Below, one piece after another: positions 36,099 to 45,298 of a DNA stretch of 64,000 nucleotides. This DNA comes from Exiguobacterium acetylicum DSM 20416 (GTDB taxonomy: Bacteria > Bacillota > Bacilli > Exiguobacteriales > Exiguobacteriaceae), in NCBI RefSeq assembly GCF_000702605.1, contig NZ_JNIR01000001.1:2994001-3058000 (forward strand), given 5' to 3'. Position 1 is the first letter of the stretch. The number at the start of each line of letters is the position of its first letter. The notes under the pieces are model-generated. The model searched no databases. It was given only the letters and a program-made list of their open reading frames with translations, and had not been told where the DNA came from. The translations under genes were made by a program, and so were the position numbers.

Positions 36099-37106
36099 TT
36101 AATCGTCATCACCATGATCTCCGTGATCATCCCCGTCATCGTCTGAATCATCATCTTGATCATCATCTTCTGAGTCATCCGAAGAATCATCGTCATCCGA
36201 GTGCTCATCTTCTGATTCGAGTTCCTGTCCATTATAGAACTTGATCTGGACGTGTAACGTTTTGATGTTTGGCAATTGAAGTGCCTGTGCGACTAACGTT
36301 AATAATTCTTCTTCCGTCATCGATGGTGTGACGAGAAGACGATCTTTTAACGTCGCAACGTCAGTAATACCGATCTCGTCTTTAAAGCGCAATTCTTTCC
36401 GTTGATGTTCATTACTGTAACGCCACTCGAACTTTTTCTTATTCGTATCCGTCACTTTGATCATGATCCGTTTGAGTTCTTGGTCATTCTGAACTCCGTC
36501 TTGATCCGTATCTTCCTGATCATCTCGAGTCCCGTCCTGATCGCTGTCTGCTTTGGTTGGATCAGAACCAAGTTCGAATTCGTCTTCATTCAGAAGCGTA
36601 TCTTGATCGCGGTCCTCTTCGTTATCTTTGATGCCGTCACGATCTGAATCATTTTTCAGTGGCTGCGTACCCACGATGAATTCTTCTCGTGTCGTCAATC
36701 GATCCTGATCTTGGTCTTCTTTATCATCAGAAATACCATCTTGATCGGAATCCTTCTTCAACGGATTTAGATGCGCTGTGTATTCTTGTTGATTCGTAAG
36801 GGAATCGCGGTCCGAATCTTCTTTCCCATCCTTGATTCCGTCGCGGTCCGAATCCGATTTTGTAGGGTTGAGGCGAAGTTGATACTCTTGTGCATTCATC
36901 AAACCGTCGCGATCGTGATCTTTTGTCGCGACTTGTTTTCCATATCCCAAATGATATTGTTTTTGCCAAGCATCTGGAATCCCATTTTTGTCTCGATCGA
37001 CTTGCACGACAGGTTTCTTCTTCGCTTTACTTTTTGCTTCGACAGGTCCAACTGCTTGCGAGACGACGAACGAAGCAAGTACTGCGCCAATGACAATCCG
37101 TTTCAT
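36099..37106 (-). CDS. Secreted calcium-binding repeat protein with acidic tail
   Basis: This 335-aa protein has a signal peptide ending near VEAKS. Residues about 35-210 are a run of thrombospondin type 3-like repeats with D-x-D-x-D-G-x-x-D, such as DSDRDGIKDGKEDSDRDS and DSDQDGTRDDQEDTDQDG, which bind Ca2+. A folded region of about 80 residues follows, and the last 35 residues are almost only Asp, Glu, Ser, Gly and His. There is no sorting signal or anchor helix, so it is likely released or held by charge. Its function is unknown. Confidence 0.85.
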   Translation of the reverse strand: MKRIVIGAVLASFVVSQAVGPVEAKSKAKKKPVVQVDRDKNGIPDAWQKQYHLGYGKQVATKDHDRDGLMNAQEYQLRLNPTKSDSDRDGIKDGKEDSDRDSLTNQQEYTAHLNPLKKDSDQDGISDDKEDQDQDRLTTREEFIVGTQPLKNDSDRDGIKDNEEDRDQDTLLNEDEFELGSDPTKADSDQDGTRDDQEDTDQDGVQNDQELKRIMIKVTDTNKKKFEWRYSNEHQRKELRFKDEIGITDVATLKDRLLVTPSMTEEELLTLVAQALQLPNIKTLHVQIKFYNGQELESEDEHSDDDDSSDDSEDDDQDDDSDDDGDDHGDHGDDD

Positions 37107-37351
37107 AAGTCCACTCCTGTTCTATAAAAGATAAAAGATGAGGTTATAAGAAGATTCTAATGAAATGATTAGAAAATAAGTTGGCTGTTTCGCGAAATGA
37201 GTAAATAAAAACTAAAAAATAATGAAAGTGCTGCATAAGTTTATTTCGTTAGAAAAAATATTTTAAATAAAAAATGTAAAAAGATAAAACCATTCGTGAA
37301 CTTCTTACGTTATCTATGTGAAGTCCAAAAAATCAAAGGGGTGTTCATAAG

Positions 37352-38719
37352 ATGAAGATGAAAAAGTCGTATCTCGCTGTTCCGCTTAGTGCCGCATTGT
37401 TGATTCCAGCAGCAGGTGTTAGTGCACATGGTCATGAGGACCATAGTAAGATGTCTCACAGTTCAGGAAAAGTCTCCCTCGATGTCTCATCTCCAGCATC
37501 GGATTTACGAGCGACACTCGATCAAATTCTATCTGAACACGCGTATCTCGCAGTCGTTGCGATGCAAAAAGGAATTGATGGTAAAGAAGATTTTGAGCAG
37601 GCAGCCGGTGCCTTGAATCAAAACACGGATGATTTATCGGCAGCTGTTGGTTCCGTCTACGGGGAAGAAGCAGGCGCTGCCTTCAAAGAAATCTGGGCGA
37701 GCCATATCGGTTACTTCGTCGATTACGTCAAAGCAACTGGTGCCAAGGACGAAGACGCGAAACAAAAAGCATTGAAAGAGCTTGATGAGTATCGTGTCGA
37801 ACAGGCTGCGTTCCTCGATAAAGCAACGGAAGGACGTCTGAAGGCAGCGGATCTCGAAGCAGGACTAAAAGTCCATATCACGCAACTGTTAACATCGTTT
37901 GATAGCTACGTTGCTGGTGATTATGATGCTGCCTACAGTAATCTACGTAAAGCAATCGAGCATATGTATATGGTGGGAGAAGGGTTATCTGGTGCGATCG
38001 TCGATCAGTACCCAGATAAATTCAAAAATACGAAAGTTGATACACCAGCAGCTGATCTTCGTGCCGGACTGAACCGAAACTTCTCTGAACACGCGGCGCT
38101 TGCAGTGCTCGCGATGCAAAAAGGAATTGACGGAGCAAAAGACTTTGACGCTGCAGCTGGTGCCTTGAATCAAAATACGGATGACCTGACAGCTTCGATT
38201 GGCTCTGTTTATGGTAGTGAAGCAGCGCAACAATTCAAGAAGATTTGGTCGAGCCACATCGGCTACTTCGTTGACTATGTCAAAGCAACAGGTGCGAAAG
38301 ATGATCAAGCACGCGACATGGCTGTGAAGGAACTCGATGAGTACCGTGTCGAACAGGCAGCATTCCTTGATGCAGCAACAGAAAGACGCTTGAAAGCGAA
38401 AGATTTGGAAGAAGGATTGAAGGTTCACATTGACCAACTCTTACTTGCCTTCAATAGCTACAATGAAAAAGATTACGACAAAACGTACCCAGCAATTCGC
38501 GAAGCGTACGCGCATATGTACGGCGTAGGGGAAGGAACTGCGACAGCAATCGTCGATCAGTTCCCAGATAAATTCAAAGGTGCGCCTGGAATGCCAAACA
38601 CAGGTCTCGGTGGTATGCAAGAAGAAGCATCGACGACAGGTATCGTTTGGTCATTGCTTGGTATCGCAGCAGCATCGATCCTTGGATTCTTCGCACTCCG
38701 TCGTCGCCCGCAACAATAA
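37352..38719 (+). CDS. Cell-wall-anchored duplicated helical protein, His-rich, near copC/copD
   Basis: This 455-aa protein has a signal peptide ending VSAHG, a His-rich N-terminus (HGHEDHSKMSH), then two helical repeats of about 165 residues (about 50-215 and 227-395). Each repeat has SEHA.LAV.AMQKGIDG, SHIGYFVDYVKATGAKD, VHI.QLL and EHMYMVGEG or AHMYGVGEG. The C-terminus has MPNTGLGG, a membrane helix and RRRPQQ, the same non-standard sorting signal as the DUF4397 protein. Conserved histidines at equivalent places suggest metal or haem binding. Its position before copC and copD suggests a copper role. Confidence 0.8.
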   Translation: MKMKKSYLAVPLSAALLIPAAGVSAHGHEDHSKMSHSSGKVSLDVSSPASDLRATLDQILSEHAYLAVVAMQKGIDGKEDFEQAAGALNQNTDDLSAAVGSVYGEEAGAAFKEIWASHIGYFVDYVKATGAKDEDAKQKALKELDEYRVEQAAFLDKATEGRLKAADLEAGLKVHITQLLTSFDSYVAGDYDAAYSNLRKAIEHMYMVGEGLSGAIVDQYPDKFKNTKVDTPAADLRAGLNRNFSEHAALAVLAMQKGIDGAKDFDAAAGALNQNTDDLTASIGSVYGSEAAQQFKKIWSSHIGYFVDYVKATGAKDDQARDMAVKELDEYRVEQAAFLDAATERRLKAKDLEEGLKVHIDQLLLAFNSYNEKDYDKTYPAIREAYAHMYGVGEGTATAIVDQFPDKFKGAPGMPNTGLGGMQEEASTTGIVWSLLGIAAASILGFFALRRRPQQ

Positions 38720-38725
38720 AGGACG

Positions 38726-38748
38726 ACCCGCTGGCAACAGCGGGTTTT
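38726..38748 (+). terminator. Probable terminator or attenuator
   Basis: ACCCGCTG-GCAA-CAGCGGGT (38726-38745) is followed by TTTTC, between the His-rich protein gene and copC. Confidence 0.7.
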
Positions 38749-38782
38749 CTTGTACACATCAAGCAGAAAGGAGGTAAACGAC

Positions 38783-39310
38783 ATGCGCATCATCCGATTT
38801 GTACTCCTATTCCTCGTTTGTCTGTTGCCCATATCGGTCGAAGCACATACGAGTTTAAAAAGCTCGAATCCGGCAGAGGGATCGGCATTATCTGAACCCG
38901 TCGATCGAATCCGCTTGACGTTCAGTGAGGCTGTTGAAAAAACAAGCACCTTACGTGTAGTAGACGCGAATGGCGTCGAACAGTCTCTCGCAAAACCGCT
39001 CATCATCGGAAATGAACTGAGTGCTGTCGTCTCAGAGCCTTTAACGGAAGGAAAATATACGATCAAGTGGGCATCGATTTCAGATGATGGTCATCCCGTT
39101 AAAGGAACGATTCGTTTTACGATACTAGGTGAGGCAAAAGCTGAAACAAGCACCGTAGAAAAGGCTGAGCCGATGGAAACAAAAGCAGCAGTCGTTCCTG
39201 AAGCGGAGCCAGTTTCAAAAGGACTCGTTCCGACACTGCTCCCATGGATCGTCGGGGGACTGTTAATCAGTATCGTCATCCTTCTCTTGTTACGTCGTCG
39301 CACGACATGA
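38783..39310 (+). CDS. copC: CopC-domain copper protein, membrane-anchored
   Basis: This 175-aa protein has a signal peptide ending VEAHT, so the mature protein begins with the His that ligates Cu(II) in CopC. The CopC beta-barrel follows (HTSLKSSNPAEGSAL, then the Cu-ligand Asp/His in WASISDDGHPVKGTIRF). A linker and a C-terminal membrane helix with RRRTT end the protein. It overlaps copD by four bases (ATGA). Together they should handle copper uptake or delivery outside the membrane, as in YcnJ. Confidence 0.9.
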   Translation: MRIIRFVLLFLVCLLPISVEAHTSLKSSNPAEGSALSEPVDRIRLTFSEAVEKTSTLRVVDANGVEQSLAKPLIIGNELSAVVSEPLTEGKYTIKWASISDDGHPVKGTIRFTILGEAKAETSTVEKAEPMETKAAVVPEAEPVSKGLVPTLLPWIVGGLLISIVILLLLRRRTT

Positions 39311-40296
39311 GTGCGTTTCTAGGAGAACTACTCGTCTACATGGGTGGAGCGCTTTGGATGGGCTATTTGGTATTATGCTTCATCCCAAGGAAACGGAAAC
39401 CGCCATTAATGGACGGTACGTCGTGGGCGGTAGCGGGACTCGGGATGCTCGTTCTTGGAACGAGCATCCCGGTCTTTGGTGCCGTTCGTTTTCTACTTTC
39501 GACGCAAACGATGACAGAAGCTCTACGAACGGGGTTACTGGAGTTGCATATCGGTCGGATGTTTCTTGTCGTTTACTTCTCTGCTTTACTCCTGTTGATC
39601 GTATTCGCATGGCAAAAGCGACGGTCCATCCTGCTCGCACTCTTGACGATCCCGTTATGGATTGGTATCGCAGGAACAAGTCATGCGGCGGCCAAATACG
39701 GTGCGCTCGGGTGGACGCTTCAATTTAGTCACTTCTTATGTGTGACAGCATGGATCGGTGTCGTGTTTTGGATAGCCATCGGTGCCCGCTCGACCGCTCA
39801 TTGGTCTGCCTTTTTAAGTTGGTTCAGTCCGTTTGCCCGGATCGCCTTTACGGGTGTCATCCTGTCGGGTCTGTTACTGATGCAACTGGCGATTCCACTT
39901 GAACGCTATACGAATCTCTGGGGTGTGCCATACGGTCAAGCGTTGTTGCTGAAGCACCTCTTGCTGCTACCACTTTTGTTCTACGCCTTCTGTAATGGAA
40001 CGCTCGTAAGGCGTCGGTTGCGTTTCGACTCAACGTACGATCCGCGTCCACTACTCCGGATGGAGAGTATCATTTTAGTATTGCTGTTCATGGCGAGCGC
40101 TTCACTCAGTCGTCTGGAACAACCGACGCTAGGGCAACTGCCGGTCAGTGGTCCAGCAGGGGAGGGGTGGGTCTTGATGATTGGCATCGCCACGCTACCA
40201 TTGCTTTTACTCGGATATCGTCGCCATGCAGTGGGTGTCTTGCTGAGTTTATTCAGCGTCAGTTTGATTTATCTTGGGCTGCTAGCGACAGGGTGA
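39307..40296 (+). CDS. copD: CopD-domain copper transport membrane protein
   Basis: This 329-aa protein from ATG 39307 has about eight membrane helices and a CopD-type segment with GTSHAAAKYG and QFSHFLCVTAWIGVVFW (His residues in helices). Together with CopC it matches the two halves of YcnJ, here encoded as separate coupled genes. The family takes part in copper import or supply to cuproenzymes. The gene ends at a bidirectional hairpin. Confidence 0.88.
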   Translation: MSAFLGELLVYMGGALWMGYLVLCFIPRKRKPPLMDGTSWAVAGLGMLVLGTSIPVFGAVRFLLSTQTMTEALRTGLLELHIGRMFLVVYFSALLLLIVFAWQKRRSILLALLTIPLWIGIAGTSHAAAKYGALGWTLQFSHFLCVTAWIGVVFWIAIGARSTAHWSAFLSWFSPFARIAFTGVILSGLLLMQLAIPLERYTNLWGVPYGQALLLKHLLLLPLLFYAFCNGTLVRRRLRFDSTYDPRPLLRMESIILVLLFMASASLSRLEQPTLGQLPVSGPAGEGWVLMIGIATLPLLLLGYRRHAVGVLLSLFSVSLIYLGLLATG

Positions 40297-40305
40297 GTAC
40301 AAAAA

Positions 40306-40337
40306 AACAAGGTAGCGGATCGTTCCGCTACCTTGTT
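40306..40337. terminator. Bidirectional terminator
   Basis: AACAAGGTAGCGGA (40306-40319) pairs with 40324-40337 between the convergent copD and acyltransferase genes. Confidence 0.85.
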
Positions 40338-40347
40338 TGACGTGGTC

Positions 40348-42141
40348 TTATTTCGTTGAAACAGCACAATTCGTCGCTTTCGCAAGAATCTTCGAATAGG
40401 CACGTGCTCCCTTGATATTCAAATGGACACCATCTGCTTCGAAGTAAGATGGATGTTTGACGGCAACGGCATGCCAGTCAATCAGTTCGACCCGCTTCCG
40501 TTTCGATGCTTCCCGTAACATCTGATTGACTTCTGCTTCCCATGGACGCGGGACGCGTGCAGTGACGAGATAGACGTGATCGGCATTTGCGAATTGATCG
40601 AGCAAACTATTCAACTGATCCTTACGGAAGCTACCGTTCGTTCCGAGGTGGAGAATGACTTGGCGTCCGTGCTGATTGTACGCAGCATACTGCTCACTCA
40701 GCGGAATTGCTTCCCGCAACTGCCGTCCGAGTTTCGCATCAATCGTCAGTTGTTTAAGTGTACTGCCGAGATAATCTTCAACACCGAGTAACACCGAGTC
40801 CCCGATCGCGAGCGTTGGACGACAGATTTTCCGCTGATCGGATTTTGCTGTAGGTGTCGTCGGTTTCAGGACTGGTTTCGGTTTTTCTTTTGGCGCAGCT
40901 ACCTTATGAAAAGCAGGTTCTGGCTTCGGTGTATCGGAGACAGCAAGAATCGATAAGTTACCAATGAAGCCGACGACAAGAACCGTCAATACGGCAACAC
41001 TCGTCCACTGCACCGCCGAAAACTGACGTAACTGTCGTGGATGCAACGATAGACGCTTTAAGTAACCGGACAGTCCGTGTTGACGGATCGGACGTTCGAT
41101 GAAGCGATACGATGCTTCGGTTAACGCAACCAGCACGACGACAATTAACACAGTCCGAAGCAACGAGAACGTCCCAATCTGCTCGACCGGTGTCAGCAAC
41201 GTGATGACGGGAAAATGCCATAGATATAAACCGTACGATCGTTTACCGATGGTGACAAGTGCTGGATGCGCAAACCAGCGACTCCAAATCGACGCCGGGT
41301 GGGCGATCGCAGCAATCAATAGTGCAGCAAGGACGGAGACAAGGAAAAAGCCACCCCGGTATAAGAAGCTTCCGAACTCACTTGTGACGATCATCAGCAT
41401 GAGTAAGAGCGGTAAAGTAACGGCACCTGTTTGATTCAGTAACCGGACACCACGTTTTGGGATATCGAGCTTAAAGCGGGTCGGCTGCCACGCGAAAGCG
41501 AGCAGACTGCCGATCAACAAGGCGAATAACCGAGTATCCGTGCCGTAGTAGACACGACTTGGATCTTCACCGGGTGTGAACTGAATCGCCATCGCGAGCA
41601 CGGATGCGCCGATCGCAACGCCGATCAATTGCAAAAATAAGCGGCGATTTTTCATTCCGAACCAGAGTAAGATCGGGAATAACAGATAGAACTGCTCCTC
41701 GATTGCGAGCGACCAAAGATTTTGGATTGGTGACGGTTTACCGAACGACTCGAAATACGAGACGTCATGGAAGATATACCACCAGTTCGTCCCGTAAATG
41801 AGCGCAAAGGCACTATCTTGGCGAACCGTGTGCAACAGCTCGCGTTCAAAGACGGTTACGTACCCGAGAACGAGTAACAGCATGACGAATAGGGCTGGGA
41901 ACAGGCGACGGAAGCGATGAATCCAAAACCGTTTCAAATCGAGGCGTCCGGTCGTTTGCCACTCGCGTAACAAGAGACCAGTAATCAGGTAACCAGATAG
42001 GACAAAAAAGAGATCAACACCGAGGAAACCACCGGAGAAGAATGAAACGGACAGGTGGTAGAGAATGACAGATAGAACAGCAAAGGCACGTAAGCCATCA
42101 AGCCCTGGCATATATGTAATCGAACGAGACGAGGATTTCAT
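40348..42141 (-). CDS. oatA: OatA-like O-acyltransferase
   Basis: This 597-aa protein has an N-terminal acyltransferase-3 domain with about eleven membrane helices (YMPGLDGLRAFAVLSVILYHL at the start) and a linker of about 60 residues. A SGNH esterase-like domain follows with IGDSVLLGV (catalytic Ser), HLGTNGSF and ADGVHLN (Asp-x-x-His). This two-part layout is that of OatA, which O-acetylates peptidoglycan muramic acid outside the membrane and confers lysozyme resistance. A lipoteichoic-acid or other target cannot be excluded. The gene stands alone. Confidence 0.88.
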   Translation of the reverse strand: MKSSSRSITYMPGLDGLRAFAVLSVILYHLSVSFFSGGFLGVDLFFVLSGYLITGLLLREWQTTGRLDLKRFWIHRFRRLFPALFVMLLLVLGYVTVFERELLHTVRQDSAFALIYGTNWWYIFHDVSYFESFGKPSPIQNLWSLAIEEQFYLLFPILLWFGMKNRRLFLQLIGVAIGASVLAMAIQFTPGEDPSRVYYGTDTRLFALLIGSLLAFAWQPTRFKLDIPKRGVRLLNQTGAVTLPLLLMLMIVTSEFGSFLYRGGFFLVSVLAALLIAAIAHPASIWSRWFAHPALVTIGKRSYGLYLWHFPVITLLTPVEQIGTFSLLRTVLIVVVLVALTEASYRFIERPIRQHGLSGYLKRLSLHPRQLRQFSAVQWTSVAVLTVLVVGFIGNLSILAVSDTPKPEPAFHKVAAPKEKPKPVLKPTTPTAKSDQRKICRPTLAIGDSVLLGVEDYLGSTLKQLTIDAKLGRQLREAIPLSEQYAAYNQHGRQVILHLGTNGSFRKDQLNSLLDQFANADHVYLVTARVPRPWEAEVNQMLREASKRKRVELIDWHAVAVKHPSYFEADGVHLNIKGARAYSKILAKATNCAVSTK

Positions 42142-42242
42142 AAAACACGAACAACTCCTTTAAAACGACAACTAATTTCTAACAGTCTTTAGTGTATCGA
42201 ATTCCAATTTCAAAGAAGTGTCTAAGAAGTAACAACCTGACT

Positions 42243-42272
42243 AAAAAAGCACCCGATGCGAACATCGGGTGC
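42243..42272 (-). terminator. Terminator of the two-component operon
   Basis: GCACCCGATG (42249-42258) pairs with CATCGGGTGC (42263-42272) and runs into Ts on the minus strand. Confidence 0.88.
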
Positions 42273-42276
42273 AATC

Positions 42277-43626
42277 TTAAGAAGCATGTGGAAAACGACA
42301 GGTCACGATGAAGCGGTTGTCTTTTGAAGTCAACGCGACGCTCCCCTCATGACGCGCCATGATTTGCTGAACGATTGACAAACCGATGCCGGAGCCACCA
42401 GACGAGCGAGAAGCATCCGACGTCCCGAATGGCGTCAGCCACGTGTTTAGTTCCTCTAGCGTATAGGTCGTTTCAATCGCATTTGAGCAGATCAGCTGAA
42501 TGTCTTCTGCTTCATCGTTGATCGAAATCCGAAGGTCACCAGTTCCGTGAAGCGTCGCATTGCGAATCAAATTCTCAAGCAAGCGTCGTAAGAGCATCGG
42601 ATCGGCGAACAATGCCACGTGAGGTGGACCATCGATGACGCCATCGATGCCGGGAAACAGTTCCAGGACTTGTTCCGTCAGTGTGACGAGATCAAGCGAT
42701 GTCCGTTCGACTGGATAATCGGTGTTCGATAATTTAGCGAGCGTGAACAATTCGTCGATCCGGGAAGCGAGAGTTTCCGACTGTCGAGTGACGATCGCTA
42801 GAAGCTCCGTCCGTTCCGTCGCGGATAACGTCTCGTGTTTTTCGGTTAGCCACTGAATGAAGCCTTGGATTGAGGTCAATGGAGTCCGTAGGTCGTGCGA
42901 CAGACTCGTGATCAATCGCAACTGCTCGACGAACCGCTCCTGGTCGCGTACGCGTAAGGTGCGGAGTTCCTGTTCGATTCGTTCGATCGATTGGGCGAAC
43001 AACTTGAATTCCTTCGGTCCTTTGACGGGAGGTAACGGTTCTGTTGGCGCTGGTTCGACCGTCAACCGCTCAAGCCGTCGCTCGAGTTCGCGGAACAAAC
43101 CAGCGATCCAACGTGTTAAAAGCAGTAGAAAGACGATGAACAAGACGACTTGTAAGATGAAGAAGGCGTTCGAATTACCGACTTGATATTCATTGAGTGT
43201 TGGTTTATCGGACTGAACAGTCAAAAAATAGCCAGGCTCACGGGTTCCAAGATTGATCGCTTCGATATGGTGCAATGTCCTAACCTTTCCTGTGTCTGAT
43301 GGCTCCCGCTCGGTTGGTGTTTGCTCAGCAAGCAGTCGGCTCGGTGTTAAGTCTTTTGGATACTTGTCGGAAGCGCTGACCAGACGACCATTGGCATCGT
43401 ATACTGCCCAATCATAGGGCCCGGTCGGTATTTGTCCATTTTGATAACGTGTAATGTCCTCTTTAACAGCGCTCACCGTGTCTTCTTCCGTCGTGTAGTA
43501 GTAACGGGGAACCGTTTTTCCACCAAGCGGCAATTGACTCGCCAGCAACCAGGCAAGTGCCGTACTCAAAAATGCAGCGAGCAGAAGTAAAACAAGCATC
43601 CAGACCGTCAATTTGATCCGTCTCAT
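42277..43626 (-). CDS. Sensor histidine kinase
   Basis: This 449-aa protein has a membrane helix near residue 10-30, an extracytoplasmic sensor of about 130 residues, a second helix near 157-175, and a HAMP-like segment. The H box is SLSHDLRTPLTSIQG, and the ATPase motifs are ENLIRNATLHGT and GGSGIGLSIVQQIM. It overlaps the response regulator stop by four bases. No neighbour tells what it senses. Confidence 0.92.
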   Translation of the reverse strand: MRRIKLTVWMLVLLLLAAFLSTALAWLLASQLPLGGKTVPRYYYTTEEDTVSAVKEDITRYQNGQIPTGPYDWAVYDANGRLVSASDKYPKDLTPSRLLAEQTPTEREPSDTGKVRTLHHIEAINLGTREPGYFLTVQSDKPTLNEYQVGNSNAFFILQVVLFIVFLLLLTRWIAGLFRELERRLERLTVEPAPTEPLPPVKGPKEFKLFAQSIERIEQELRTLRVRDQERFVEQLRLITSLSHDLRTPLTSIQGFIQWLTEKHETLSATERTELLAIVTRQSETLASRIDELFTLAKLSNTDYPVERTSLDLVTLTEQVLELFPGIDGVIDGPPHVALFADPMLLRRLLENLIRNATLHGTGDLRISINDEAEDIQLICSNAIETTYTLEELNTWLTPFGTSDASRSSGGSGIGLSIVQQIMARHEGSVALTSKDNRFIVTCRFPHAS

Positions 43627-44312
43627 GGTTCGACCTTATAACCGACGCCCCAGACCGTCTGGAGGTAGCGTGGTTCTTTCGGAACGTCCTCGATCTTGTC
43701 ACGGAGCTTATGGATCAAGACCATGACAGCGTTCGATGCGGAACCAAGTGCTTCCTCCTGCCAAACCCGCTCATACAGGTCGTCAGCCGAAAAAACACGA
43801 CGCGGATGATTCAAGAAGAGCGCCAGGCAATCAAATTCACGGCGGGTCAGGGCAAGCGGAACATCATACTTAAAGATGACGCGTTCGTCTTCTTTGAGCG
43901 TGAATGGTCCCACCTGGACTGCTGAAGCCGTAGTTGGGACATGATACTGGCTGACACGTCGCAGCAGTGCCTTGACGCGGGCGACGACTTCAAGCGGATT
44001 GAACGGTTTACCGATGTAATCGTCCGCCCCGAAGGTCAGCCCTTGAATTTTATCCATGTCTTCGCGTTTCGCCGTCAGCATCAAGACGGGTAACGTGTGA
44101 CCGGCAGCGCGCGCTGCTTGAACAGTCGAGAAGCCATCGCGAACGGGCATCATCACGTCGAGTAACATCGCATCAATCGGACGCGAAGCAAGGATCGTTA
44201 ACGCCTCCTCACCGTTTTCGGCTTCGATGATCTCGTAACCTTCATTTGTTAAATAGAGTCGAAGCAATTGACGGATGTCGACTTCGTCATCAACGATCAA
44301 GAGCGTAGGCAT
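43623..44312 (-). CDS. OmpR-family response regulator
   Basis: This 229-aa protein has a receiver domain (acidic pocket VDDEVD near residue 8, phospho-Asp in MLLDVMMP, Lys in MLTAKRED). It also has a winged-helix DNA-binding domain (LALTRREFDCLALFL, VWGVGYK). It is first in the operon with the kinase. Its start overlaps the end of the damaged methyltransferase gene by about 20 bases, so the three may have been one transcript. Confidence 0.94.
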   Translation of the reverse strand: MPTLLIVDDEVDIRQLLRLYLTNEGYEIIEAENGEEALTILASRPIDAMLLDVMMPVRDGFSTVQAARAAGHTLPVLMLTAKREDMDKIQGLTFGADDYIGKPFNPLEVVARVKALLRRVSQYHVPTTASAVQVGPFTLKEDERVIFKYDVPLALTRREFDCLALFLNHPRRVFSADDLYERVWQEEALGSASNAVMVLIHKLRDKIEDVPKEPRYLQTVWGVGYKVEP

Positions 44313-44865
44313 GATTCATTTCCTCCTGTTGCACCCCCTCGAAGACGTAAGCCGGGGGAAGATTGTAGAGCGTGTGCGAATAGCTGTGTTCTTGAAAATA
44401 ATCTCGGAACATCTTGAACTGGAACCGGGTGTATTGAAAGGCGATGAAGTGACCGCCTGGTCATAGTAACGTTTGGAATTGTGCCAATAAGTCATGCCGC
44501 AACGCTGCCGGGAACGAGGCGAACGGGAGACCACTGACGATGATGTCGATCTGTCCGCTCCATGAATCGGATAATCCTTGAACGTCACCAATGAAGAGAG
44601 TGACATTCGTTTCCTGAGTCAGTAATTGTTCGAGTGCGGGGCGGAACGTTTCGCTCCGTTCACAAATCAAGAGATGTGTTTCTGGTGAACGAGCTGCCAG
44701 TAAGGCTTTGGTAATCGCACCGTCACCCGCTCCGACTTCAAGAATCTGACGCGGACGATCGGCGACGGCGCGTCGTGCCATCATCTCGGCCAGACGTGGA
44801 CTGCTTGGTGCGACGGCTCCGACACGGAGTGGTGCGTGAAGTGCTTCTTTTAAAAAATCAAACAT
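44290..44865 (-). pseudogene. SAM-dependent methyltransferase gene interrupted by in-frame TGA
   Basis: From ATG 44865 (AGGG upstream) the frame encodes a class I methyltransferase N-terminal half (VGAVAPSSPRLAEMM, SAM motif ILEVGAGDGAITKAL, IVSGLPFASFP) up to LL and a TGA at 44461-44463. Past the TGA the same frame stays open and protein-like (PGGHFIAFQYTRFQFKMF, then LYNLPPAYVF) until a stop at 44290-44292. The ancestral codon was probably CGA (Arg), giving LLRPGG, so a single C-to-T change would explain it. The IS3 element sits about 27 bases upstream of the start. The target is unknown; relatives modify phospholipids or RNA. Confidence 0.85.
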
Positions 44866-44980
44866 AAAAACCCTACTTTCCGTTGAGTATATCATGGGCT
44901 AACCTAAAATTTTGAGACAATATAAAACACCTTCGGAGTGGTACACTTTTAAAAAGTACTAACATCGGAGGTGTTTTTGC

Positions 44981-45298
44981 ATGGGCAAAAACGTATATTC
45001 AAGTGAAGTAAAATGGGCAGTAGTCAAAGAAAAGCTGAGTGGTAAGTTAACGACGAGAGAAATCATGGAGAAGTACGGAATCAAAAATGAATCTCAAATC
45101 AAAACATGGATGAGATGGTATCGCTCTAACGAACATTATCGATTTGATCAGCCAATCGGTAAACAATATACCTATGGACATGGTCCAGATTCTGCGAGTG
45201 AGGATGACAAGAGAGAACGACAAATGTCACATCTGAAGATGGAAAATGAGATCTTAAAAAAGTACATGGAAATCGAAAGAGAGTTGAGAAAGAAGTAG
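44981..45298 (+). CDS. IS3-family transposase OrfA
   Basis: This 105-aa protein has an N-terminal helix-turn-helix (AVVKEKLSGKLTTREIMEKYGIKNESQIKTWM) and a leucine-zipper-like C-terminus. It binds the IS ends. Near its end the bases AAAAAAG at 45256-45262 form a slippery site in the zero frame (A-AAA-AAG). Confidence 0.92.
   Translation: MGKNVYSSEVKWAVVKEKLSGKLTTREIMEKYGIKNESQIKTWMRWYRSNEHYRFDQPIGKQYTYGHGPDSASEDDKRERQMSHLKMENEILKKYMEIERELRKK
45256..45262 (+). other. Programmed -1 frameshift site
   Basis: A-AAA-AAG in the OrfA frame is the classic IS3-family slippery heptamer. Slipping one base back joins OrfA to the open OrfB frame. Confidence 0.75.

Noticed and set aside
44461-44463. Selenocysteine or programmed UGA readthrough in the methyltransferase
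   Set aside because: The family does not use selenocysteine here and a C-to-T change of CGA explains it; no recoding hairpin was evident.
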